From Gaiellaceae bacterium (GTDB taxonomy: Bacteria > Actinomycetota > Thermoleophilia > Gaiellales > Gaiellaceae), in the NCBI GenBank assembly GCA_030446625.1, contig JAUJMY010000018.1, positions 1 to 64,000 of the forward strand: a stretch of 64,000 nucleotides of DNA. Direction: 5' to 3'. Positions 9,885-19,341 of the stretch are shown here, one piece after another. The notes under the pieces are model-generated. The model was not told where the DNA came from. It ran no database searches and was given only the letters and a program-made list of their open reading frames with translations. A program made the position numbers and the translations under genes. How positions within the stretch are numbered: position 1 is the stretch's first letter; each line of letters opens with the position of its first letter.

Positions 9885-10562
9885 CTAGGCGTCTTCGGGC
9901 GTCTCGACGGCGGCGTCGACGGCGCGGTCGAAGGCGCCGTCGGGCACCTGCTTGGCCGCCGCCTCATCCGGAGGTTCGAGCTCGTCGGGCACCTGCGCAT
10001 CGGCGGCGGCCGGCGCCGGCTCGACCTCGTCGGGCGCCGGCTCGACCTCGGCTGCGACGTCGCCTGCCCCCTCGTCGTGCGCCGCCGCGAGCTCCTCCTC
10101 GGGCGGCAGCTCGCCGCCCTCGGGCACGACGAGCGTCTGCACCTCGACGCGGACGTCGGTGAAGACCTCGATCGGGATCGAGTAACGCCCGACGCGCCTG
10201 ATCGGCTCGGGCAAGTCGATCTTCCGGCGGTCGACGCGCACCTTCCGCGTGCGCCAGATCTCGTCGGCGACGTCCGTCGGCGTGACCGAGCCGAAGAGGG
10301 AGCCGGTCGGGCCGGCCTTCACGTCGAAGCGCAGCACCGTCTGCTCGAGCGTCGCCGCGATCTCCTGCCCCTGCTCGAAGCTCCGCGCCTCGTACCGCGC
10401 GCGCTGCTCGTCGCGGCGGCGCAGCTCCGCTACCTTCGCCGGCGTCGCGCGCTCGGCGAGCCGCCGCGGCAGGAGGAAGTTGCGGGCGTAGCCGTTCGCG
10501 ACGCTGACGACCTCGCCGCGCAGCCCGACCTTCTCCACGTCCGAGAGCAGGATGACGTCCAT
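9885..10562 (-). CDS. rplI: 50S ribosomal protein bL9 with acidic C-terminal extension
   Basis: The 225-aa protein starts at ATG 10562 with the L9 signature MDVILLSDVEKVGLRGEVVSVANGYARNFLLPRRLA. The long connecting helix (RRRDEQRARYEARSFEQGQEIAATLE) and the C-terminal domain follow. After about residue 150 there is an unusual Glu/Asp/Pro/Ala-rich tail of roughly 75 residues (for example EVEPAPDEVEPAPAAAD) absent from standard L9 of about 150 aa. It follows rpsR with a 2-bp gap. Confidence 0.95.
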   Translation of the reverse strand: MDVILLSDVEKVGLRGEVVSVANGYARNFLLPRRLAERATPAKVAELRRRDEQRARYEARSFEQGQEIAATLEQTVLRFDVKAGPTGSLFGSVTPTDVADEIWRTRKVRVDRRKIDLPEPIRRVGRYSIPIEVFTDVRVEVQTLVVPEGGELPPEEELAAAHDEGAGDVAAEVEPAPDEVEPAPAAADAQVPDELEPPDEAAAKQVPDGAFDRAVDAAVETPEDA

Positions 10563-10564
10563 GC

Positions 10565-10840
10565 TCAGCCCACGTACGGGAGGAGCGCCATCTCGCGCGC
10601 GCGCTTGACCGCGACCGCGACCTGCCGCTGGTGGCGGCGGCACGCGCCGGTGACGCGGCGGTTGCGGATCTTGCCCTTCTCGGAGATGTAGCGCCGTAGC
10701 TGGTTGGTGTTCTTGTAGTCGACCTCGTCGACCTTGTCCTTGCAGAAGAAGCAGCTCTTGCGCCGGATCGGGCCCGACGACGCGCCGGGCCGCTTTCTCC
10801 CCGTCCCGCTGCTCCCGCTGCGCTCCCTCGGCTGTGCCAT
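10565..10840 (-). CDS. rpsR: 30S ribosomal protein bS18
   Basis: The 91-aa protein contains the S18 core ([45 protein letters not shown]). An N-terminal CFFC pair marks the cysteine-containing form, which could bind zinc with additional ligands. It lies 13 bp downstream of ssb, in the conserved order rpsF-ssb-rpsR-rplI. Confidence 0.97.
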   Translation of the reverse strand: MAQPRERSGSSGTGRKRPGASSGPIRRKSCFFCKDKVDEVDYKNTNQLRRYISEKGKIRNRRVTGACRRHQRQVAVAVKRAREMALLPYVG

Positions 10841-10853
10841 TGCCTCGCCTCTC

Positions 10854-11291
10854 TCAGAAGGGGATGTCGTCGTCCGCGCCGCCGGGGCCGAAGTCGTCGT
10901 CGACGCGCGCGTTCGCCGGCACGAACTGCGGCTGGCCTCCGCCCTCGCCGTCGCCGCGCCCGCCGAGGAACTGGACGCTGTCCGCGACCACCTCGACCGC
11001 CTGGCGCTTCGTCCCGTCCTGGGCGTCCCACTCGCGCCACTCGAGCCTGCCGTCGACGGCGACGGGGCGTCCGCGAGACAGGTACTGCGCGCAGCTCTCG
11101 CCCTGGTTGCCCCAGACCGTGATGTCGAAGTAGTTCGGCTTCTCGGTCCACTGGCCGGTCGAGTTGTCCTTCCGCCGCGTGTTCACGGCGAGGCGCAGGC
11201 TGCACACCGCCATGCCGCTCGGCGTGTGGCGCAGCTCCGGGTCGCGCGTCAGGTTTCCGACCAGGACGACGCGGTTGATGTTTGCAGCCAT
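10854..11291 (-). CDS. ssb: Single-stranded DNA-binding protein
   Basis: The 145-aa protein has an OB-fold ([53 protein letters not shown]) and a Gly-rich linker ending in the acidic partner-binding tip DDDIPF. It starts 3 bp after rpsF. A perfect LexA-box match lies 19-32 bp upstream, inside the end of rpsF, so ssb may also be expressed separately under SOS control. Confidence 0.97.
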   Translation of the reverse strand: MAANINRVVLVGNLTRDPELRHTPSGMAVCSLRLAVNTRRKDNSTGQWTEKPNYFDITVWGNQGESCAQYLSRGRPVAVDGRLEWREWDAQDGTKRQAVEVVADSVQFLGGRGDGEGGGQPQFVPANARVDDDFGPGGADDDIPF

Positions 11292-11294
11292 CTC

Positions 11295-11666
11295 CTACTC
11301 CTCCTCTTGCGAACGGGTGTTCGCACGGTACTCGGGGGTCCCGACGGCGGCGGGCGGGGGCGGCGCCGACGTGCGGCTGCCCTCGATCCGGCGGACCGCG
11401 AGGTGCCGCATCACGCCGTCCGTGATCCGCAGGATGCGCGAGAGCTCGTCGAGCGTCTCGGGCTCGGCGTCGAACGTGACGAGGTGGTAGACCCCCTCGC
11501 CCTTGTGGTCGATCTCGTACGCGAGCCGGCGGCGTCCCCAGAGGTCGTGGCTCGACCACGTGCCTCCGCCGCGCTCCAGCAGGTCGCGCATGCGCGCGAC
11601 GAGCTCGTCCTGGCGCTCCTCGGGGAGCTCCGGGTCCAGCATCAGCAGCAGCTCGTACGAAATCAC
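11295..11666 (-). CDS. rpsF: 30S ribosomal protein bS6
   Basis: The 123-aa protein starts at GTG 11666 (VISYELLLMLDPELPEERQDEL) with a GGGAGG-like Shine-Dalgarno upstream; the frame is open further upstream but only as non-S6 sequence. The S6 core WGRRRLAYEIDHKGEGVYHLVTFDA is present. The C-terminal tail beyond about residue 95 is Pro/Ala-rich and contains the SOS box DNA. It is first in the rpsF-ssb-rpsR-rplI run. Confidence 0.95.
   Translation of the reverse strand: MISYELLLMLDPELPEERQDELVARMRDLLERGGGTWSSHDLWGRRRLAYEIDHKGEGVYHLVTFDAEPETLDELSRILRITDGVMRHLAVRRIEGSRTSAPPPPAAVGTPEYRANTRSQEEE
11310..11323. promoter_or_regulatory. Putative LexA (SOS) box before ssb, inside rpsF
   Basis: CGAAC-GGGT-GTTCG matches the Gram-positive SOS consensus CGAAC-RNRY-GTTCG at every position. 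It lies within the last codons of rpsF, 19 bp upstream of the ssb start codon. In many bacteria ssb is damage-inducible, so an internal SOS promoter is plausible here. No clear -35/-10 pair could be confirmed. Confidence 0.65.
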
Positions 11667-11777
11667 GCTCCCGAGAACCTCCCTTCCCACGGTCTGAATC
11701 GGCCCTACCGGCAAGCGCCGCTCGGGATGGACGGCGCGAGGCAGGGCAGGAAGCCGCACCACTGTAGCATCGCGCCG

Positions 11778-12086
11778 ATGCTCCGCCTTCTCGCGTGGAT
11801 CTCCGGCGCGCTCGGCGGCGTCACGCTCTACCGGCTGCTGACGCGGCGGCGGGCGGCGCAGGTCGCGCCGGGGCAGCCCGGCGCGGACATCCGAGCGGAG
11901 GAGCTGCGCCGCAAGCTCGACGAATCGCGCGCGCTCGTCGAGGAGCGCGACGAGTTCGAGGGCGGCGAGCTGCCGGTCGACCGCGCGGAGCCGGGACCGC
12001 CGAACGCGCCCGACGACCGCCGCCGGGAGGTGCACGAGCGAGCGCGCGCCGCGGCCGAGCGGATGCGGGAGCAGCCGCCGGAGTAG
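11778..12086 (+). CDS. Small membrane-anchored protein, unknown function
   Basis: The 102-aa protein has an N-terminal hydrophobic segment (MLRLLAWISGALGGVTLYRLL) followed by a charged, Arg/Glu-rich soluble part (RAEELRRKLDESRALVEERDEFE) that may form a helix or coiled coil. It is divergent from rpsF. A possible -10 element TGTAGCAT lies at 11763-11770. No family is recognised. Confidence 0.65.
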   Translation: MLRLLAWISGALGGVTLYRLLTRRRAAQVAPGQPGADIRAEELRRKLDESRALVEERDEFEGGELPVDRAEPGPPNAPDDRRREVHERARAAAERMREQPPE

Positions 12087-12175
12087 CGCCCGCGAGCGCG
12101 AACGGCGTCGGGCGCGACTGTCGAACGCGGCGCAGCGGAGTAGGGTCCGCACGCGAGCGACGAAAGGGGGAGCCG

Positions 12176-13402
12176 GTGCGGACGATCTTCTCGGGCGGGA
12201 GCGTGTTCGACGGGACGGGAGCGGCCGTCGCCGACGCCGACGTCGCCGTCGAGGATGGGCGCGTCGTCGAGGTCGGGCCTGGGCTCGACGGCGACGAGAG
12301 CGTCGACGTCTCCGGGAAGACGCTGCTCCCGGGGCTCTTCGACTGCCACGTCCACGTGATGCTGAGCCACCTCGACGTCTGGCGGCTGCTCCAGACGCCG
12401 TTCTCGTACCGCTTCTACGAGGCCGTGCGGAATCTCGAGGCGACGCTGCAAATCGGGATCACGACGGTGCGGGACGCCGGCGGCGCGGATCTCGGCGTGA
12501 AGCGCGCGCAGCAGGACGGGCTCCTGCTCGGGCCGCGGATCCAGATCTCGGTCGTGATGGTCAGCCAGACCGGGGGGCACGGCGACGGCTGGATGCCGTC
12601 CGGCTCGCGCGTGCAGCTCCTCCCGACGTACCCGGGCTGCCCGAGCGCGATCGTCGACGGCGTGACGGAGATCCGACGGAAGGTGCGGGAGCTCGTGCAG
12701 GCGGGCGCCGAGGTGATCAAGGTGGCGACGACGGGCGGCGTGATGTCGCCGACGGACCATCCGGACCACCTCGGGTTCAGCCCCGAGGAGCTCGACGCGC
12801 TCGTGGCCGAGGCGCGCGCCGGCGGGCTCGAGGTGATGGCGCACGCGCAGGGGACGCTCGGGATCAAGAACGCCGTCCGTGCCGGGATCCGCTCGATCGA
12901 GCACGGCATCTACCTCGACGACGAGGCGATCTCGCTGATGCTCGAGCGGGGGACGTGGCTGGTGCCGACACTGATGGCGCCGACGGGCGTGATCGCGGCG
13001 GCGGAGGCCGGGTTGTCGATCCCGGACGCGTCGCTCGCGAAGGCGGTCGAGGTCGTCGCCGCGCATCGCGAGTCGTTCCGCCAGGCGGTCGAGGCCGGCG
13101 TCAAGATCGCGATGGGCACCGACAGCGCGGTGACGCCGCACGGCGAGAACCTGACGGAGCTGCAGCTGATGGCGGAGTGCGGGATGCCTGCGGAGGACGT
13201 CCTCGTCGCGACGACGCGGAGCGCCGCCGAGCTGATGGGGCTGGAGGACGAGCTGGGGACGATCGAGGCCGGCAAGCGCGCGGACCTCGTCGTCGTGAAC
13301 GGCGACCCGTTCGACTTCGCGACGCTGCGCGACCGGGTCGTGTCCGTCTATCAGGACGGCGTCGAGGTGGTGACGTCGGCGCCCGCGCCGGTCGCGGCCT
13401 GA
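12176..13402 (+). CDS. Amidohydrolase-family metallohydrolase
   Basis: The 408-aa protein belongs to the imidazolonepropionase-like branch of the amidohydrolase superfamily. Metal ligands are visible in order: HVH (residues 58-60, in GLFDCHVHVM), Lys in EVIKVATTGG, His in VMAHAQG, His in SIEHGIYL, and Asp in MGTDSAV. The C-terminal ADLVVVNGDPF closes the small beta domain. GTG 12176 follows an AAAGGGGGAG Shine-Dalgarno. Substrate unknown: relatives hydrolyse dipeptides, cyclic imides or pesticides. The hydantoinase-like genes just downstream suggest an amide or imide catabolic theme. Confidence 0.88.
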   Translation: MRTIFSGGSVFDGTGAAVADADVAVEDGRVVEVGPGLDGDESVDVSGKTLLPGLFDCHVHVMLSHLDVWRLLQTPFSYRFYEAVRNLEATLQIGITTVRDAGGADLGVKRAQQDGLLLGPRIQISVVMVSQTGGHGDGWMPSGSRVQLLPTYPGCPSAIVDGVTEIRRKVRELVQAGAEVIKVATTGGVMSPTDHPDHLGFSPEELDALVAEARAGGLEVMAHAQGTLGIKNAVRAGIRSIEHGIYLDDEAISLMLERGTWLVPTLMAPTGVIAAAEAGLSIPDASLAKAVEVVAAHRESFRQAVEAGVKIAMGTDSAVTPHGENLTELQLMAECGMPAEDVLVATTRSAAELMGLEDELGTIEAGKRADLVVVNGDPFDFATLRDRVVSVYQDGVEVVTSAPAPVAA

Positions 13403-13404
13403 GC

Positions 13405-13495
13405 GGAGCGGCGCAGGAGTCGAACCTACCCAGCCTGGGGCTGCCAGACCTCGCCGGTTTTGAAGACCGGCTGGGCCACCGGGCCCTGCCGCTCC
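13405..13495 (-). tRNA. selC: Selenocysteine tRNA, anticodon UCA
   Basis: Reading the minus strand, the sequence folds as tRNA-Sec. It has an 8-bp acceptor stem (GGAGCGGC with GCCGCTCC), longer than the normal 7. The anticodon arm is GCCGGT-CTTCAAA-ACCGGC with anticodon TCA in the loop. A long variable arm and a T-arm containing GGTTCGACTCC complete it. The D-arm GGGCC/GGCCC is compact, as expected for this tRNA. CCA is not encoded. It decodes UGA as selenocysteine when SECIS elements and SelB are present; selA and selB lie 7-12 kb downstream. Confidence 0.93.
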
Positions 13496-13517
13496 TGAGC
13501 GAGCGTAACGCCCTCTG

Positions 13518-13991
13518 CTAGCGCGGCGTGCGCAGGCGGATCGTGTCGCCGCGGTTCACGCGCCAGCGGCCGAAAGCGCCCTGGTTGACCTCGAGCGCCC
13601 CGCGGTAGGCGACGCCCGGGTCGTAGAGGCGGCACGGGTCTGCCTCGCAGGGCTCCATCTGCATGATCCGCAGGATCTTGCCGCGCGAGTTGTAGAAGGC
13701 GATCGAGAGCGGGATGAGCGTGTTCTTCATCCAGAACGCGCCGCGCGTGTCCCGCGTGTAGACGAACGCCATCCCGGCCTTCGGCGCCAGCCAGCGGCGG
13801 AACATCAGCCCCCGCGCCTGCTGCTCGCCGGTGCGCGCGACCTCGACGGTGAGGATCACGCGCGAGCGCTCCGTCGTCAGGACGGCCTCCGCCTTCCCGA
13901 AGCGGATCGGGGTCGACGCGGGCGTCGCCGCGACCGCGACGAGCGCCGCCACGAGGACGGCGAGCAGGAGACCCCTGTGCATCCAGGTCAT
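13518..13991 (-). CDS. DUF192-family secreted protein
   Basis: The 157-aa protein has a signal peptide (hydrophobic LLLAVLVAALVAVAATPAS) and the DUF192 core: EQQARGLMFRRWL, GMAFVYTRDTRGAFWMKNTLIPLSIAF, and EVNQGAFGRW. DUF192 is widespread and of uncertain function, with some members in the cell envelope. A second ATG at 13982 is also possible as start. It lies 22 bp upstream of the tRNA-Sec gene on the same strand and is divergent from hyuA. Confidence 0.87.
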   Translation of the reverse strand: MTWMHRGLLLAVLVAALVAVAATPASTPIRFGKAEAVLTTERSRVILTVEVARTGEQQARGLMFRRWLAPKAGMAFVYTRDTRGAFWMKNTLIPLSIAFYNSRGKILRIMQMEPCEADPCRLYDPGVAYRGALEVNQGAFGRWRVNRGDTIRLRTPR

Positions 13992-14041
13992 GGTTGCACA
14001 CGATCGGCGCGACCCGGGTGAAACCGCCCTAGAGTCGCGCG

Positions 14042-15777
14042 GTGGCGATTCTCGGCATCGACGTCGGCGGGACGTTCACCGACGCCGTCCTGCTCGAGGG
14101 AGGCGAGCTGCGCACGGCGAAGGTGCCGACGGCGCCGCGACAGGAGGAGTCGGTCGTCGCGGCAGCGCTCGCCGTCGGAGCACGCGACCTCGACCGCTTC
14201 TCGCACGGGACGACCATCGCGACCAACGCGCTCCTGGAGTGCAAGGGCGCGCGCACCGCGTTCGTCGGCACGAGCGGCTTCGAGCACGTCCTGCACCTGC
14301 GCCGCCAGGATCGCGCCCACCTCTACCGTCTCTGCGAGCCCCACCCGGAGCCGCTCGTCCCGCTCGAGCGCTGTTACGGCGTCGACGAGCGGATCGGCCC
14401 CGGCGGCGTGGTCCGCCCGCTGCGCCTCGACTCGCTTGCGTCGCTCGACGCCGACGCGGTCGCCGTCTGCCTCCTCTTCGCGTTCCGCGACGACGCGCAC
14501 GAGCGCGCGGTTCGCGACGAGATCCGGCGGCGGCTCCCGGACGCTCACGTCGTGGCGTCGCACGAGATCGCTCCCGAGTTCCGCGAGTACGAGCGCGCGT
14601 CGACGACGGCTGCGGACGCGTATCTCGGCCCGGTGTGCGCGCGCTACTTCCTTTCGCTCGGGCGCGCGTGCCGCGACGCCGGGCTGCCGGCGCCGCTCGT
14701 CCTCCGCTCGTCCGGAGGCGTGGCGACGCTCGAGGAGGCGGCGGAGCACCCGGCGTACGTGCTCGTCTCGGGCCCCGCGGCGGGCGCGGTCGGCGCGGCG
14801 CGCGCGGCCGCCCGTGCCGGATTCCCGAACGCGATCGCGCTCGACATGGGCGGCACCTCCACGGATGTCTGCCTCGTCGTCGACGGCGGCGTCGAGCGCG
14901 CGACCGCGCGGGAGGTCGGCGGGTTCCCGATCCGCCTGCCGACGGTCGACCTGCACACGGTGGGCGCCGGTGGCGGCTCGATCGTCCGGCGCGACGAGGG
15001 CGGCGCGCTCCACGCGGGCCCCGAGAGCGCGGGCGCGTACCCCGGCCCCGCCTGCTACGGGCGAGGCGGCACGCGGCCGACGATCACGGACGCGAACCTC
15101 CTGCTCGGGCGGCTGCCCGCGCGGCTCGCGGGCGGGCTCGAGCTCGATCGGCGCGCGGCGGAGCGCGCGTTCGTCGGGATCGAGCCGGGCGACGCCCTGG
15201 GCGTCGTCAACGCCGAGATGCTGCGCGCGCTGCGCCTGGTCTCGATCGAGCGCGGCCACGACCCGCGTGACTTCGCGCTCGTCGCGTTCGGGGGCGCCGG
15301 CCCTCTGCACGCGTGCGAGCTCGCCGAGGAGCTCGAGATCGGAACGGTGCTCGTTCCCGAGGCGGCGGGCGTGCTCTCGGCGCTCGGGCTCGTGGCGAGC
15401 GAGGAGCGGCGCGATCACGTTCGCTCGTACGTCGTCCCGCTCGAGGACGCCGGCGAGTTGCCGGCGGCGGGCGAGGCGGATCTGCGCTACCGCGGCCAGT
15501 CGTTCGAGCTGACCGTGCCGCTCGGCGCCGGGCTTGCCGAGCGCTTCCACCGCGCGCATGAGGACCGGTACGGCTACGCCGACCGCTCGCGCGCGGTGGA
15601 GCTCGTCGTCGTGCGCACGGCCGACGTGCGGCCCGGGCCGGAGGTCGACCTGCCGCCCGGCGAGCCGCTGCGGGTCGCCGGGCCTACCGCCGTCGAGCTC
15701 GAGGGGGCGACGGCGTGGCTCCCCCCAGGGTGGGTGGGGGTTAGGGATGGATCTAGCACGCTGATCGTCACGAGATC

Positions 15778-15781
<4 letters not shown>
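14042..15781 (+). CDS. hyuA: Hydantoinase/oxoprolinase subunit A
   Basis: The 579-aa protein belongs to the ATP-dependent N-methylhydantoinase/5-oxoprolinase/acetone carboxylase family. It opens with the nucleotide-binding GIDVGGTFTDAVLL and has FSHGTTIATNALLE, GPAAGAVGA, LDMGGTSTDVCLV and the metal-site HTVGAGGGSI. It is somewhat shorter than typical HyuA (about 680 aa). The GTG start at 14042 is used; its TGA overlaps the GTG of hyuB (GTGA). Together the two subunits would hydrolyse a cyclic amide at the cost of ATP. Confidence 0.92.
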
Positions 15782-17254
<1,473 letters not shown>

Positions 17255-17830
17255 CGTTTCGCGCGGCACGCGCAACGACGTAGACGTGAGGGACGATGAG
17301 CTCGTTGCAGCGGCGCGCCGCGGCGACCCGGCCGCATTCGCCGCGCTCGTGCGCCACCACCGGCCGCGCGTCACCGCGGTGGTCGAGCGGCTGCTGCGCA
17401 ACGCGAGCGAGGCCGAGGACGTGGTTCAAGAGGCGCTCCTGCGCGCGTACCTCGGCCTCTCGGAGCTGCGCGAGCCGGAGCGGTTCGGCAGCTGGCTCTG
17501 CGGCATCGCGGTCAACGTCGCCAAGATGCGGCTCCGGCAGCGCGCCGCGCACGCGCGCGTGGTCCGCACGGCGGCATTTGCCGACGGGCACGTCGACGAC
17601 CCGCTGGAGGAGCGGGAGGTCCTGCACGCCGTCCGCGCCGCCGTCGACGTGCTGCCGGCGGGGCAGCGCGAAGCAGTGCTGATGCACTACGTCGACGGGC
17701 TCTCGTGCGACGAGATCTCGGCGCTGCTCCGCGCCTCGCCCGGCGCCGTGCGCGTGCGCCTTCACCGAGCGCGGGCGCAGCTTCGCGAGGAGCTGGCCGC
17801 GCTCGCCCCTGTCACCGCCAAGCAACCGAG

Positions 17831-17846
17831 AAAGGAGCTCGAGATG
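17831..17846 (+). promoter_or_regulatory. Internal ribosome-binding site and start within the sigma/nuclease fusion
   Basis: AAAGGAG at 17831-17837 is followed after 6 nt by ATG 17844-17846, in frame and exactly at the start of the DUF151 domain. Such a strong signal at a domain border suggests that a free nuclease-domain protein may be made in addition to the fusion. Confidence 0.55.
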
Positions 17847-18180
17847 CGCGAGATGAAGGTCGAGGACGTGCTCGTGCGCGTCGGCGAGGACGATCCCACG
17901 CGGCCGGTCGCACGCCAACGAATCGTCGTGCTGAAGGAGAAGGAAGGCGGCCGCGTCCTGCCCATCTGGATCGGCACGCCCGAGGGCGACGCGCTCGCGT
18001 TCAACCTCCTGAACGAGGCGACGCCGCGGCCGCTGACGAGCGACCTGATGGCGAATCTGATCCGCGTCATGGGCGGGAGCGTGGAGCGCGTCACGATCCA
18101 CAGCCTGCGCGCGAAGACGTTCTACGCGCTGATCCAGGTCGCGAGCGACGGCTCGAACGAGGAACTCGACGCGCGGCCGA

Positions 18181-18290
18181 GCGACGCGCTCAACCTCGCC
18201 GTGCGCCTCGGCGTGCCGATCTTCACGGCCCGCGAGCGACGCGCTCAACCTCGCCGTGCGCCTCGGCGTGCCGATCTTCACGGCCCGCGA
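18181..18290. repeat. 55-bp perfect tandem duplication
   Basis: Two identical 55-bp copies, 18181-18235 and 18236-18290, lie head to tail inside the DUF151 coding region. Each begins GCGACGCGCTCAACCTCGCC and ends TTCACGGCCCGCGA. A further 3 bp (CGA) is shared before each copy, so the crossover point is ambiguous. Because 55 is not a multiple of three, the duplication breaks the gene; one copy alone encodes the expected SDALNLAVRLGVPIFTARE. Confidence 0.95.
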
Positions 18291-18471
18291 GGTGCTGGAC
18301 GAGGCCGCATCGTCGGCCGACGATCTCACCAAGGTGCTCGAGGGAGAGACCGCGCGGGCGGCGTACGAGCTCCCGCCAGGAAAGTGGGTGTCGCTGTCGG
18401 TCGAGATGCTCCAGCCGCTCTACGAGCCGCCGCGCCCCGTGTAGGAGCGCGACGCGCGCGCCGAGCCGAGC

Positions 18472-19266
18472 CTAACGCGCGTCGACGGCGTCCACGATGC
18501 GGCTCGCCAGCTCGCGGTAGATCCGCGCCTGAGTCCCTTCGGGCGCGCTGACGAAGATCGGCGCGCCCGCGTCGCCGGCGCGCCCGACCTCCGGGTCGAG
18601 CGGGAGCGATGCGAGGAGCGGGACGCCGTCTCCCCAGACCGATCGCTCCGGCGTGCTCCTCGGGAAGACGTCGATGAGCTCGCCGCAGTGCGGGCACGCG
18701 AGACCGGCCATGTTCTCGACGCCGCCGAGGACGGGCACGTTCGCGGTGCGCAGCATGTCGAGCACCTTCTTCCCGTCGAGGTGCGCGACGTCCTGGGGGC
18801 CGACGACGAGGAGCGCGCCCGCGAGCTCGACGAGGCCGAAGAGCTCCTGCTGGAGATCGGCCGTCCCCGGAGGCAGGTCGATGACGAGGTAGTCCAGCGA
18901 GCCCCAGCGCACGTCCGTCAGCAGCTGGCGCAGCGCGCCCTGGAGCAGCGGCGCCGGCAGGGAGAGCGCCTGTCGCTCGCCGATCAGGAAGCCGACCGAC
19001 ATCAGCTTCAGCCCGAATCGCTCGACCGGCTCGAGCGCCGGGCCGCCGCCGGCGCGTCCGAGGAGCCAGCGCTCGAGCGGCTGCGAGCGCTTGAGGTTGA
19101 CCATCAGCGGGATGTCGGGCCCGTAGAAGTCGGCATCGAGCAGCCCGACGTCGAGGCCGCGTTCGGCGAGCGCGAGCGCGAGGTTCAGGCTGACCGTGGA
19201 CTTGCCGACGCCGCCCTTCCCGCTCGTGACCGCGATCGCAGCCGCCGTCCCCGCGCGAGCGCCCAT
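18472..19266 (-). CDS. Mrp/NBP35-family P-loop ATPase
   Basis: The 264-aa protein has the deviant Walker A of the Mrp/MinD group (AVTSGKGGVGKSTVSLNLALALA), the DADFYGPDIPLMV switch region, and VIDLPPGTAD. A CPHCGE motif supplies the CxxC seen in Mrp scaffold proteins that carry Fe-S clusters. Members assemble or deliver Fe-S clusters. The N-terminal DUF59 domain of longer Mrp proteins is absent. It is convergent with the sigma/nuclease gene and divergent from the nitrilase. Confidence 0.9.
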   Translation of the reverse strand: MGARAGTAAAIAVTSGKGGVGKSTVSLNLALALAERGLDVGLLDADFYGPDIPLMVNLKRSQPLERWLLGRAGGGPALEPVERFGLKLMSVGFLIGERQALSLPAPLLQGALRQLLTDVRWGSLDYLVIDLPPGTADLQQELFGLVELAGALLVVGPQDVAHLDGKKVLDMLRTANVPVLGGVENMAGLACPHCGELIDVFPRSTPERSVWGDGVPLLASLPLDPEVGRAGDAGAPIFVSAPEGTQARIYRELASRIVDAVDAR

Positions 19267-19341
19267 GGCCGCGATCGTAGTCCGCCGTGACCGAGCGAAC
19301 GCGCACGCCGAAGCTCCCTCGCCGCGAAGTAGTGTTGCGCC

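Larger units (their letters stand above)
17286..18444 (+). pseudogene. ECF sigma factor fused to bifunctional nuclease (DUF151) domain, broken by 55-bp duplication
   Basis: Residues 1-170 are an ECF-type sigma-70: region 2 (FAALVRHHRPRVTAVVERLL, DVVQEALLRAYL, RFGSWLCGIAVNVAK) and region 4 (LPAGQREAVLMHYVDGLSCDEISALL). From residue 187 a DUF151 bifunctional-nuclease domain follows without a stop (VEDVLVRVGEDDPTRPVARQ, VLPIWIGTPEGDALAF, ARPSDALNLAVRLGVPIF). A 55-bp tandem duplication at 18181-18290 shifts the frame; removing one copy restores the end LSVEMLQPLYEPPRPV with stop at 18444 (367 aa). An internal ATG at 17844 with Shine-Dalgarno AAAGGAG could make the nuclease domain alone. Confidence 0.85.
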
